From positions 124,001-188,000 of the forward strand of contig JAXIVJ010000343.1 of NCBI GenBank assembly GCA_036785665.1: a stretch of 64,000 bases of DNA. Direction: 5' to 3'. This DNA is from Chirona hameri. Its lineage: Eukaryota; Arthropoda; Thecostraca; Balanomorpha; Balanidae. The position numbers and the translations under genes were made by a program. Positions 9,647-19,209 of this stretch are shown piece by piece. The notes below the pieces were generated by a model. The model was not told the origin of the DNA. It was given only the letters and a program-made list of their open reading frames with translations, and searched no databases. The first letter of the stretch is position 1; the number at the start of each line of letters is the position of its first letter.

Positions 9647-9983
9647 TTCCTTGTCTAGGCTGTGTTCCCCGTTCCTGGGATCCGCTTTAAGCCCGAGCGA
9701 GTATCAGCTGCACTTGTAGACCTGTGATTGATTGGGCACCGATGGTATCTTGCTTAGCTTCGGCCAAGGCAAAGGAAATATCTGTCAGTTTTTGCTACTG
9801 TTTGCAGTTTGATGGTGTCATTTTGTGTCCATTTGACAGGATGTGACACACAGCGCTTTGCCTTGTAGGTGATTCCCCCAGCTATAGTCGTGATTTAACG
9901 GATCTAGTTCTCTCGAGCTATCACCATATCTGGGTAGCTGGGGCCGCGCTGGTAGGCTGGAGAGCTGTGTGCCAACTTTGTGC

Positions 9984-10777
9984 CCGGTGGCACTTATTTA
10001 TATTCATTCTTTCGAAAGTTATTGACAAAGTGTTGGTGACCTCAGATGACCTCGACTGTTCCCTGTATCCCCTCGTTCAGTGACCCTGTAGGGTCACTGA
10101 ACAAAAAATTCATCTGGATCATCAAGAATGACCTATGATAACATGACCCAGAAGGAATTGGACTGATATCATGCGTATCCTCGGAATAGGAAGCGTTTGA
10201 ATATTTCCCCATTGACTTATAATGGGGGGGTCACGAAACTGACCCGATCTTAGGTCACCGTACACCTACACAATATTATATATCCGAATTGTAGGTACCT
10301 ATGACCTTATGAAATCCTGTAAGTTTGAAACAGATCGGCCAAGAACTGTGGCTGTGGTACGACAGCAAACTTTCTTTTAGGTGGGTCACGTGACCTAGAC
10401 CTGGTGACCTGACCTGAGGTGACCCGAGGTCAAGAATTTCACATAATGTGGGTAATTGATGCCCGAACAGCTATACAAAAAACGCAGTTTTTCTGCTAAC
10501 CCCCAACAACTTTAGGGGGTGTCTAAACGCCCGCCCCCGGCACGGCACGGGTTAAATATCTTTCGAATGTATTTTTTCTCAATTTATTTTTCTGCGCTTT
10601 TTCGGCGCTCCCAGTTCTTGAGGCAAAAAGTTTTAAGGACACCCCATATATGACCAACTGACATTTGGTGACATTGGTGACATGAATATTGACCTGACAA
10701 GGATCACGTTCGGTGTTTGGAAAATAGAAAATCATCCCCGATAATTTTCCGTCGCGGGCGAGAATCGTGGAAAATGT
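9984..10777. other. Unique AT-rich sequence with TGACCT/AGGTCA motifs
   Basis: About 790 bp without a gene. The hexamer TGACCT or AGGTCA recurs many times (a dense cluster at about 10385-10435), as it does inside the hAT-like element at 16.5-18.6 kb. It may be old MITE sequence (inference). Confidence 0.4.
10075..10102. other. 28-bp near-perfect palindrome
   Basis: Arms of 13 bp (GTTCAGTGACCCT and its complement) separated by GT. A possible cruciform, or a remnant of transposon termini. Confidence 0.85.
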
Positions 10778-11250
10778 CCGGAGCAGGGTCGCTTGGATAT
10801 TATCCCTTCGTCGTAGCCAGCTGACGACTGCCGCTGGGTTCACCGGCGGCCACCGGAGCAGGGTCGCTTGGATATTATCCCTTCGTCGTAGCCAGCTGAC
10901 GACTGCCGCTGCGTTTACCGGGGGCCACCGGAGCAGGGTCGCTTAGATAGTATCCCTTCGTCGTAGCCAGCTGACGACTGCCGCTGGGTTCACCGGGGGC
11001 CATTTGCTGAAAATGTCCGGAGCAGGGTCGCTTAGATATTATCCCTTCGTCGTAGCCAGCTGACGACTGCCGCTGCGTTTACCGGGGGCCATCCGGAGCA
11101 GGGTCGCTTAGATATTATCCCTTCGTCGTAGCCAGCTGACGACTGCCGCTGCGTTTACCGGGGGCCACCGGAGCAGGGTCGCTTAGATAGTATCCCTTCG
11201 TCGTAGCCAGCTGACGACTGCCGCTGCGTTTACCGGGGGCCATTTGCTGT
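10778..11250. repeat. 75-bp minisatellite
   Basis: Six copies starting CCGGAGCAGGGTCGCTTRGA at 10778, 10853, 10928, 11017, 11093 and 11168. Two copies carry an extra TTTGCTG-type 3' extension. Each contains the motif CAGCTGACGACTGCCGCTG. Confidence 0.95.
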
Positions 11251-11414
11251 TTTTTTTTTTACTTGAATGTTTGCACATGTTGTGTTCTCAAAGTAATACC
11301 TGTTGCTTTTAAGGTCGGCTAATACCAATTTCACGCCTATATGCCTCAACAATCACATAATTCATCGCAGGCGTCGGCGAGCCGACCGGCGACCACTGAG
11401 GAGTGGTGTCGGCC

Positions 11415-11447
11415 GGGGGGGGGGGGGGGGGGGGGGGGGGCGGGGGG
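11415..11447. repeat. Poly(G) tract
   Basis: 26 consecutive G, one C, then six G. Potential G-quadruplex and an assembly-error hotspot. Confidence 0.95.
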
Positions 11448-11516
11448 CGCCGCACGCGAGCCCCACCGTCCGAACACGGCCGCCGCTGATGGCGTTCCGC
11501 TGTCAGGCCGCATTAG

Positions 11517-13590
11517 TCGCCCGTCCTGCTGCTATCCTGCCGCCCGTCCTGCCGCTATCCTGCCGCTATCCTGCCGCCCGTCCTGCCGCCCGTCCTGCTG
11601 CTAATATGCCGTTATCCTGTCGCCCGTCCTGCCGCTATCCTGCCGCTACCCTGCTGCTATCCTGCCGCCCGTCCTGCCGCTACCCTGCTGCTATCCTGCC
11701 GCCCGCCCTGCTGCTATCCTGCCGCCCGTCCTGCTGCTATCCTGCCGCCCGTCCTGCTGCTATTCTGCCGCCCGTCCTGCCGCTATCCTGCCGCTCGTCC
11801 TGCTGCTATCCTGCTGCTATCCTGTCGCCCGTCCTGCCGCTATACTGCCGCTATACTGCCGCTATCCTGCCGCTATCCTGCCGCCCGTCCTGCTACTATC
11901 CTGCCGCCCGTCCTGCTGCTATCCTGCCGCCCGTCCTGCCGCTATCCTGCCGCCCGTCCTGCCGCTATCCTGTCGCCCGTCCTGCTGATATCCTGCCGCT
12001 ATCCTGCCGCCCGTCCTGCCGCTATCCTGCCGCCCGTCCTGCTGCTATCCTGCCGCTATCCTGCCGCCCGTCCTGCTGCTATCCTGCCGCCCGTCCTGCC
12101 GCTATCCTGCCGCCCGTCCTGCCGCCCGTCCTGCTGCTATCCTGCCGCCCGTCCTGCTGCTATCCTGTCGCCCGTCCTGCCGCTATCCTGCCTCCCGTCC
12201 TGCTGCTATCCTGCCGCCCGTCCTGCCGCTATCCTGCCGCTACCCTGCTGCTATCCTGCCGCCCGTCCTGCTGCTATCCTGCCGCCCGTCCTGCCGCTAT
12301 CCTGCCGCCCGTCCTGCTGCTATCCTGCCGCCCGTCCTGCTGCTATCCTGCCGCCCGTCATGCTGCTATCCTGCTGCTATCCTGCCGCTATCCTGCCGCC
12401 CGTCCTGCTGCTATCCTGCCGCTATCCTGCCGCCCGTCCTGCCGCTATCCTGCCGCCCGTCCTGCTGCTATCCTGCCGCTATCCTGCCGCTATCCTGCCG
12501 CTTTCCTGCCTCTATCCTGCCGCCCATCCTGCCGCCCGTCCTGCCGCTATCCTGCCGCTATCCTGCCGCTATCCTGCCGCTATCCTGCCGCCCATCCTGC
12601 TGCTATCCTGCCGCCCGTCCTGCCGCTATCCTGCCGCTTTCCTGCCGCTTTCCTGACGCTTTCCTGCCGCCCGTCCTGCTGCTATCCTGTCGCCCGTCCT
12701 GTCGCCCGTCCTGCCGCTATCCTGCCGCTATCCTGCCGCTATCCTGCCGCTATCCTGCCGCTATCCTGCCGCTATCCTGCCGCTTTCCTGCCGCCCGTCT
12801 TGCTGCTATCCTGTCGCCCGTCCTGTCGCTATCCTGCCGCCCGTCCTGCCGCTATCCTGCCGCTATCCTGCCGCTACCCTGCTGCTATCCTGCCGCCCGT
12901 CCTGCTGCTATCCTGCCGCCCGTCCTGCCGCTATCCTGCCGCCCGTCCTGCTGCTATCCTGCTGCTATCCTGCCGTTATCCTGCCGCCCGTCCTGCTGCT
13001 ATCCTGCTGCTATACTGCCGCTATCCTGCCGCTTCCTGCCGCTATCCTGCCGCCCGTCCTGCCGCTATCCTGCCACCCGTCCTGCCGCTATCCTGCCGCT
13101 ATCCTGCCGCTTTCCTGCCTCTATCCTGCCGCCCATTCTGCCGCCCGTCCTTCCGCTATCCTGCCGCTATCCTGCCGCTATCCTGCCGCTATCCTGCCGC
13201 TATCTTGCCGCCCATCCTGCTGCTATCCTGCCGCCCGTCCTGCCGCTATCCTGCCGCTTTCCTGCCGCCCGTCCTGCTGCTATCCTGCCGCCCGTCCTGC
13301 CGCTATCCTGCCGCCCGTCCTGCCGCTATCCTGTCGCCCGTCCTGCTGATATCCTGCCGCTATCCTGCCGCCCGTCCTGCCGCTATCCTGCCGCCCGTCC
13401 TGCTGCTATCCTGCCGCTATCCTGCCGCTATCCTGCCGCTATCCTGCCGCTATCCTGCCGCTATCCTGCCGCCCATCCTGCTGCTATCCTGCCGCCCGTC
13501 CTGCCGCTATCCTGCCGCTTTCCTGCCGCCCGTCCTGCTGCTATCCTGCCGCCCGTCCTGTCGCCCGTCCTGCCGCTATCTGATGCGGCC
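11517..13590. repeat. 11/12-bp minisatellite (2.07 kb)
   Basis: Made of two interspersed units, CCTGCCGCTAT (11 bp) and CCTGCCGCCCGT (12 bp), each with a CTG/CCG variant. Units are stop-free in every frame, so a 772-codon ORF at 11303-13621 traverses the array. Frame changes at every 11-bp unit give meaningless alternation of LSCRPSCRYP and ARPAAILPP, so I reject it as a gene. Confidence 0.95.
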
Positions 13591-13915
13591 ATTTACCCGC
13601 GCCACCAGCCTTACTGGATGACATGTTCCGTCACTTCAGCTGCAGTCCAACAGGTGGTTAATTCATTTGTGTCCAAGGCTATCCGTCCCATTGCCGTTTC
13701 CAAACGATAGACGATTTTCGGTCGACGTCGGAAAAATGACACCGACAACCAGTACATTCCATCAAGTTAACGGTGCACCACCGCGAAGCATTTCGAGCAG
13801 CCCAAACAATGTCATTTCGACGGAACGAGCGAGCCGGGGCCTAATGAGTGCAGCGCGCCGCCGCTCAGCGCCGAGCTGACGGCACCGGCCGCTACACCAC
13901 CGGGAAATCCCCAGT
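13591..13915. other. Unique sequence between two minisatellites
   Basis: About 325 bp with a 70-codon plus-strand ORF (13667-13879) that has no recognisable feature. No gene supported. Confidence 0.4.
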
Positions 13916-14273
13916 CTGCCGCCCACGACGCTCAGCTGCTGATCCGACGTCTGCCGCCCACGACGCTCAGCTGCTGATCCGACGTCTGCCGCCCACGACG
14001 CTCAGCTGCTGATCCGACGTCTGCCGCCCACGACGCTCAGCTGCTGATCCGACGTCTGCCGCCCACGACGCTCAGCTGCTGATCCGACGTCTGCCGCCCA
14101 CGACGCTCAGCTGCTGATCCGACGTCTGCCACCCACGACGCTCAGCTGCTGATCCGACGTCTGCCGCCCACGACGCTCAGCTGCTAATCCGACGTCTGCC
14201 GCCCACGACGTTCAGCTGCTGATCCGACGTCTGCCGCCCACGACGCTCAGCTGCTGATCCGACGTCTGCCGCC
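13916..14273. repeat. 35-bp minisatellite
   Basis: About ten copies of CTGCCGCCCACGACGCTCAG plus CTGCTGATCCGACGT. Nearly identical copies imply recent expansion. Confidence 0.95.
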
Positions 14274-14427
14274 GCGCACCAGTCGCAACAGCGCACAACA
14301 GAGGCGTCAGCACCTAACAGCTCTCGCAGTCCGCAGGAACGGGCCGGCAGAGTTGGTGGCCCCATTCGTGGCATATGTAAGTGCAATGCACTCTTATTGC
14401 TACGGAAGTACCGGAGAGCTGATTTAA

Positions 14428-15343
14428 CCCTATTCCTTGCGGGCCGCGGGGGCAGATTCTGCCGCCCCCCCCCCCCGCCGGTGGTTTTTCGCTTGTTGCT
14501 CCTAAACTACTGGAGCTAGAGTCTTAAAATTTTCTGACTTTTCCCATAATTGATTTACACATGTTGTGCCAAATTTTTAACAAAATCGGCCCAGCAGAGG
14601 CGGTGCCAGGCTCCTGTTTTGGGGAGGATGTTACGAATGCGGTTGAGTGGCACATACTTCCTTCGTAATTTGCGGTGCAATAAATGCGTCAGAAAATTTT
14701 CACTGCAATATGCATCATACATACTTTTGTACATACTTTTTGGCAGAGGCGCACTCAGATACAACAAAAAATTGGAGGCGATACCCTCCCTCAAATTAGG
14801 TCCACCTTTAAATTAGCATGATGATAAAAGCGTTACGCGCATGCCCCCCCCCATACGTTGTTTACCTGGATGTTTACTATGCGCAATATATTACATTTAA
14901 CAAATTACAGCAAATAATGTCCACATGTGACGTTCATACCGCCCCAAACAATCACGAACAGCACATATTTGTTATCAGAAAATCCCCCCCCATTTTACAT
15001 CTCCTGAATACGCCTATGATTTTTCATTTTGGTACTTGTCTTTTGATATGTTGAAGGCCAGTACATTTCAAGCTAAAAACCGTTTGTTGCATGCAAATCG
15101 GTCGAACCATATGAACACAATGACCTATCAAAAAACACCCCAAATTATCGTATTTTTTGCCCCCTGCCCCCATTTTTGAATAAAAAAGAAATGTCTGGGT
15201 CCAAAAAGAAAGATCTTTTGATGATGAATCGAATGGTGTTTGCCCCGTCGAAATCGACCGAGCGGTTCTCGAGATCTCTGGGGGAGGGCAGAATCTGCCC
15301 CCCCGCACGTTAACGTAATTCTAGCCGCCCACAAGGAATAGGG
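14428..15343. mobile_element. piggyBac-like MITE
   Basis: A 916-bp non-coding element flanked by TTAA at 14424-14427 and 15344-15347. Its terminal inverted repeats start CCCTATTCCTTG and extend imperfectly to a subterminal GGCAGATTCTGCC at the left, with GGCAGAATCTGCC at the right. TTAA target duplication with CCC-starting ends is the hallmark of piggyBac superfamily transposons. No transposase is encoded, so it would be mobilised in trans. Internal ORFs under 95 codons show no domain. Confidence 0.85.
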
Positions 15344-15347
15344 TTAA

Positions 15348-15700
15348 GACGAGTGGAATTTAGGCCGAAACTAGCAGCTTTCATTCGACATAACGTCCTC
15401 TTCTACAGGACATTTAGAAGTCAGATGATTATTGGTGCTTTAGGGCGCTTCTGCAGTGTGGGTTATATTGCCAGCAGAGGCATTCCAGGATAGATCGACC
15501 AAAACAATTTCGAAATAACACTACATTCCAGACTTCGATAAAACTACGTCTTGGGGGTTACCTGAACCGTAGATTCACGCTGCTAAATTGTCAGCCTCGT
15601 CCTTGGAATAGTTTTCGAGTTACAGCCTCGGGCAACTTTGCAATGTCGTGCAAAACTAATAATTGTCAGCCGGCAATATCTCCCATCTAAATCATGCGAG
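15348..15700. other. Unique sequence, no gene recognised
   Basis: About 350 bp with no ORF of note. Nothing recognised. Confidence 0.4.
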
Positions 15701-15743
15701 TCATATAAACCATCATCATAATCGTCATGATGTCATGATCATC

Positions 15744-15774
<31 letters not shown>

Positions 15775-15790
15775 CATCATAATCGTCAGA
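15701..15790. repeat. CATCAT-rich stretch and (AT)n microsatellite
   Basis: Repeated ATCATCATAATCGTCAT segments on both sides of a 29-bp AT repeat at about 15745-15773. Confidence 0.9.
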
Positions 15791-15844
15791 AACCATATAT
15801 TAATAAGGTATAATCATGTTTAAAAATTTGATAAATTTGGTGAT

Positions 15845-16085
15845 TTCAACACGTGATCTCCTGTCAAATCACGTGATTTTATAATGTGGCCATTTCAAAT
15901 TCGGAATTTGTCCATGCCAGAATTGACTTCGATACGTGGCCTTCGATGGTAAAAAATTGGAGATAGGTTTTTCTAGAAATATGATATTTGTAGTTTTATA
16001 TTGGGAAAAATCATGGTCACCAGCACGTCTTTGGTAATAACTTTGCACGGAAATGTGCTAGAGAGTTCAATTCAACGGCATTATA
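15845..16085 (+). repeat. Dispersed repeat, copy 1
   Basis: A reverse-complement, moderately diverged copy lies at about 39825-40050. Shared blocks include ATGGTCACCAGCACGTCTTT and CACGTGATTTTATAATGTGG (one or a few mismatches). Non-coding; probably an uncharacterised MITE or SINE-like family. Confidence 0.75.
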
Positions 16086-16215
16086 ACAAATGTTCGTCGT
16101 TCGCCCGTGTTAAAAATATCCTGTTACAAATACGTATATGATGTCCCCAGTGTGGGTCCTCTACGGTGGTGATTCCACGAGTCTTTAGTTTTTTTTCACC
16201 AAAAAGTCTTATTAA

Positions 16216-16241
16216 TATAATTATTCCCGGGAATAATTATA
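16216..16241. other. 26-bp perfect palindrome
   Basis: Half-site TATAATTATTCCC followed by its exact complement, with an XmaI/SmaI-type CCCGGG at the centre. Possible terminus of a decayed transposon or a cruciform-forming site. Confidence 0.9.
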
Positions 16242-16289
16242 CCAGTAAGGCGCCATAGTTGGCGATGAACGAGCGAGCGCGAAATAAAT

Positions 16290-16536
16290 ATATGGTGAAT
16301 TTAAACTCGATGGGGCAAGTAGTTTCTGAGATACAAAAAGGGTGCGCACGTGCAGAGGCACCCCACCCCTGACTTGTGGGAAAGAGGCGGCTGAGAGGTC
16401 CCTAACCACACACCGAAGTTGAACACAGTCGGCTCAGCCGTTCCTGATATATAGAGTAGGGGTGTGCACGTGCGCACGTGCAGAGGCACCCCACCCTTGA
16501 CATGTGTAAAAGTGGCGGCTGAGAGGTCCCTAACCA
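16290..16536. repeat. ~130-bp tandem repeat, left part
   Basis: About two units containing GCACGTGCAGAGGCACCCCA, GCGGCTGAGAGGTCCCTAAC and GTCGGCTCAGCCGTTCCT. The next unit is interrupted by the hAT-like insertion and resumes at 18601. Confidence 0.85.
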
Positions 16537-18600
16537 CACTGGCGGATCCAGGGGGGGGGGGCAGGGGCAAAAGGCCCCCATTCCAAGCTTGACAGGGGCG
16601 GCAATAGAAATTAGCCCCTCTCAAAATCCGCTGAAACTGGCGATGAAAAATGGGTACTGCCTGCGAAAAAAAGTAACTTCTTGCGAAAAAAAAAACTTGT
16701 TTTGCCTCGTTCGTGTTTCCTGAATTTGGTCTTTTTGTAGCTGGGCCGAGGTATTCCACGACAAATCGACAAAAACGAAGTGCGAAATGACACCGTCATG
16801 TCACCGATTTTGACCAAAATTGGTATATGGGGTAACCTGGGGCGCTAAAGCGAGATGTGAAAGTTGTATTGCAATGCAAGCAGTGGTTCCGGATATATTG
16901 CCTCGGGCATTTGTATAAGATCACAGTGCAGGTCAATCTTTGTCAGCCCATATGGCGGGGAATTTATGAAGCAATATATATTTGTTATATGTCAATAGAA
17001 TGACAATGAGCTATTTTATAACATGGCGATGTTTATTTTTTTTTCATTTTGAAAATTGCCAACTTTAGTAAGTTTTCGAAATTTTACAACTTTTTTGGAT
17101 ACCTTTTCTCAAACGTGTTTCTATTTTTTTTTCGCTATGCTATTCTTACGTGTAAGAACGTGTCAATAAAGTGGACAAATATAAATGAGGGATATTTGCC
17201 TCCAAATATCTTAAATTTTGCCATTTTGCAAGGCTATTTTATATAAAAAAATATGTTATTCGCTAATAACTTTTGACTGAATACAACTAGACTGGTACGG
17301 TAAACGTCATTTTGCTGTTCTCATCAAGACGAGTTGAATGCTCTGCAGCATGACCTCTTTCTAACATTTGATGACCTTGACCTTAAATTTCAAAGTTAGC
17401 AATTTGTTTAAAATTTTATTTTTTTGGGATACACAAGCCGAATGCATTTCCTATTTTTGACTTTATTATTGTTAAGTGTAAAGAAGTGTCGTTCAAACAT
17501 AAAAAAAAATCATGGTTATTTGTCTTCAAATATGCTAAATTTTGTAATTATATATGTTCTTTTTGTGTAATTTTATACGTTATTCCCCAATAACTATTGA
17601 CTGAAAAAGATAAAAAGGTAAAATGCACATAATTTTGTTATTTTCGCCAAGACACGTTGAATGATATGCAGTACGTGCAGTACTCTTTCTAACATTTGGT
17701 GACCTTCGCCTAAGTTCAATGTCAAGAAATTTCAATGACAACTTTTGAATTCATTTTAATTTGAATGTCGAATAGCAACTTCATAACTTCCTTCTCGGTG
17801 TAAAGAAAGCACGAAAATGTCTCAGTTTGCTTTATTATCATCAACGATTGCGCAATTATTTCAATACCAATGAATTCCTATCTTTAAGACAAGTTGAAAG
17901 ATATATAACATCGCCGTGTAGGTCAAATTTGGAAAGGTGACCTTGCACCGTGACCTTGACGCTTGACCTTAGGTCAATATCATCAAATGTCAGAAAGAGG
18001 TCATGCTGCACAGCATTTAACGCGTCTTGATGATAACAACACAATGACGTTTACCGTGCCCATTTATTTACCGTGCCCATTGCTTTATTCATTCAAAAGT
18101 TATTAGCGAATAACTTATGTGTATATAAAATAGCATGTAAAATGGTAACATTTGAGATATTTGGAGGCAAATATCCATCAATTTTCTTTTTGCACTAGTG
18201 ACACGTCCTTACACGTAAGAATAGCATAGCGAAAAATTCGAAACGTTTGATAGTACGATAGTACAAATAATCGAGCTTTGCTGCGTGGTCATATTCCGCA
18301 TCACAAGGCGGGAAGGATGTTGTAGTGAGCGTTACTTAGCTGTTAGCATGACCAGGAGAAGTCACCTCGTGTTCATACGATAGTAAAAAATAAATTTTTA
18401 ATCTTTTTATTTTAAAAGGTCTATTGTGGTCTGTGGATTCGAATACCAAAACAATGTATTCAACCTTGAACCCAAGTCCGCAAAAGGGGAAAAAATGGGG
18501 GTACCTTTTAGGTCATATGGAGGCCCCTGGGGCTCAGGACCCGGAAGGCCCCAGTGAAATTAGCCCCCCCCCCCCTATTGGGAGGCTGGATCCGCCAGTG
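16537..18600. mobile_element. hAT-like non-autonomous DNA transposon, 2.06 kb
   Basis: Bounded by 15-bp perfect terminal inverted repeats, CACTGGCGGATCCAG at 16537 and its complement ending 18600, both followed internally by G/C-runs. It interrupts a ~130-bp tandem repeat. The left flank CCTAACCA (16529-16536) and the right flank (CCTACACACC from 18601) are an 8-bp target duplication with a 2-bp deletion on the right, judged against the intact repeat units. An 8-bp duplication with a CASTGGCGGATCCAG-type end fits hAT (Tip100/Zaphod-like) elements. No transposase ORF is present. The interior consists of direct and inverted copies of a ~340-bp module. Confidence 0.8.
17050..18260. repeat. Internal direct/inverted modules of the hAT-like element
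   Basis: A module at about 17100-17400 (with CGCTATGCTATTCTTACGTG and GAATGCTCTGCAGCATGACC) recurs as a diverged direct copy at about 17440-17710, partly at 17760-17950, and as an inverted copy at about 17960-18250. Plus-strand and minus-strand TGACCT motifs recur within it. Confidence 0.75.
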
Positions 18601-18770
18601 CCTACACACCAAATTTGAACACAATCGGCTCAGCCGTTCCTAAGATATAGAATAGGGGTGTGCACGTGTGCACGTGCAGAGGCCCAACATCCCTGACTTG
18701 TGGGAAAGTGGCGGCTGAGGGGTCTCTAACCACACCAAATTTGGACACAATCTGCCAAGCCGTTGCGGAT
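18601..18770. repeat. ~130-bp tandem repeat, right part
   Basis: Continuation of the units at 16290-16536 (CAATCGGCTCAGCCGTTCCT, GTGCACGTGCAGAGGC, GTGGCGGCTGAGGGGTCTCT). Confidence 0.85.
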
Positions 18771-18809
18771 TTTTTTTTGCGAGAAAACACTATTCAACTC
18801 CCCTCACGC

Positions 18810-18869
18810 CGCACGCGCCAGGCGCAGTGGTAGTCACCCACGTGACTACCACTGCGCGTGGCGCGTGCG
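18810..18869. other. Long GC-rich hairpin
   Basis: Arms of 28 bp (18810-18837 and 18842-18869) with a single mismatch around a 4-bp loop. The inner part is GCGCAGTGGTAGTCAC and its complement. It lies just upstream of the first LINE of the array. Confidence 0.9.
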
Positions 18870-18989
18870 CAGTGGTACAAAAAGTCGGCACTGGTCTCAA
18901 ACAGGGTAGGTTGGATGGGGCATTTCTTTCATCGACATCGGACCTACGGACGCCTTCTAGCCAGCCTTCTTCAGCTCTCCACCGCTTCC

Positions 18990-19034
18990 GGGTGCGGGAC
19001 CCTGTCCACGTGCTTGTGGCAGGGTCGTTAGACC
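18990..19034 (+). other. Conserved 5' UTR hairpin
   Basis: GACCCTG-T-CCAC, a six-base loop, then GTGG-CAGGGTC forms a strong stem. The same hairpin is kept in the 5' UTRs of array copies 5 and 6, with the only change in the loop. Confidence 0.65.
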
Positions 19035-19209
19035 CCTTAGATAGGTAGCCTTTAGATATTTTTAAGTAGGTAACGTAATTTCCACAATTTGCAAGGTAGA
19101 GAACCCGCTTCATTCTGTAGATTAATTGCAGCTGGCAACACGTTCTGCCGTGTGTGCCACGTTAACGTAATTTAGGTTTTAATTAAACTTTCCCCTCCCT
19201 CCTCCGGTC

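Larger units (their letters stand above)
5244..9983. mobile_element. Large inverted repeat (foldback-like unit)
   Basis: The left arm (about 5244-7516) is the reverse complement of the right arm (about 7682-9983) across a spacer of about 165 bp. The outer ends match at GCACAAAGTTGGCACAC (5244) and its complement (ending 9983). Inner ends match at the block containing GACCTTAGCCAAAAACATGA and its complement. The arms differ by point changes (for example one His/Leu change in an otherwise identical shadow ORF) and by small indels near 6440-6560 and 8690-8760, so this is not a simple assembly mirror. No clear target-site duplication was found at the outer ends. It could be a foldback transposon or an inverted segmental duplication. 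Confidence 0.85.

Noticed and set aside
11303..13621. 772-codon plus-strand ORF rich in LSCRPSCRYP
   Set aside because: It lies in an 11/12-bp minisatellite whose units contain no stop in any frame. The frame changes with each 11-bp unit and there is no domain.
14280..14390. Possible plus-strand exon (acceptor CACCTAACAG, donor GTAAGT)
   Set aside because: Only ~55 bp, strand opposite to the other exon candidates, no phase partner. Chance splice-like signals are likely.
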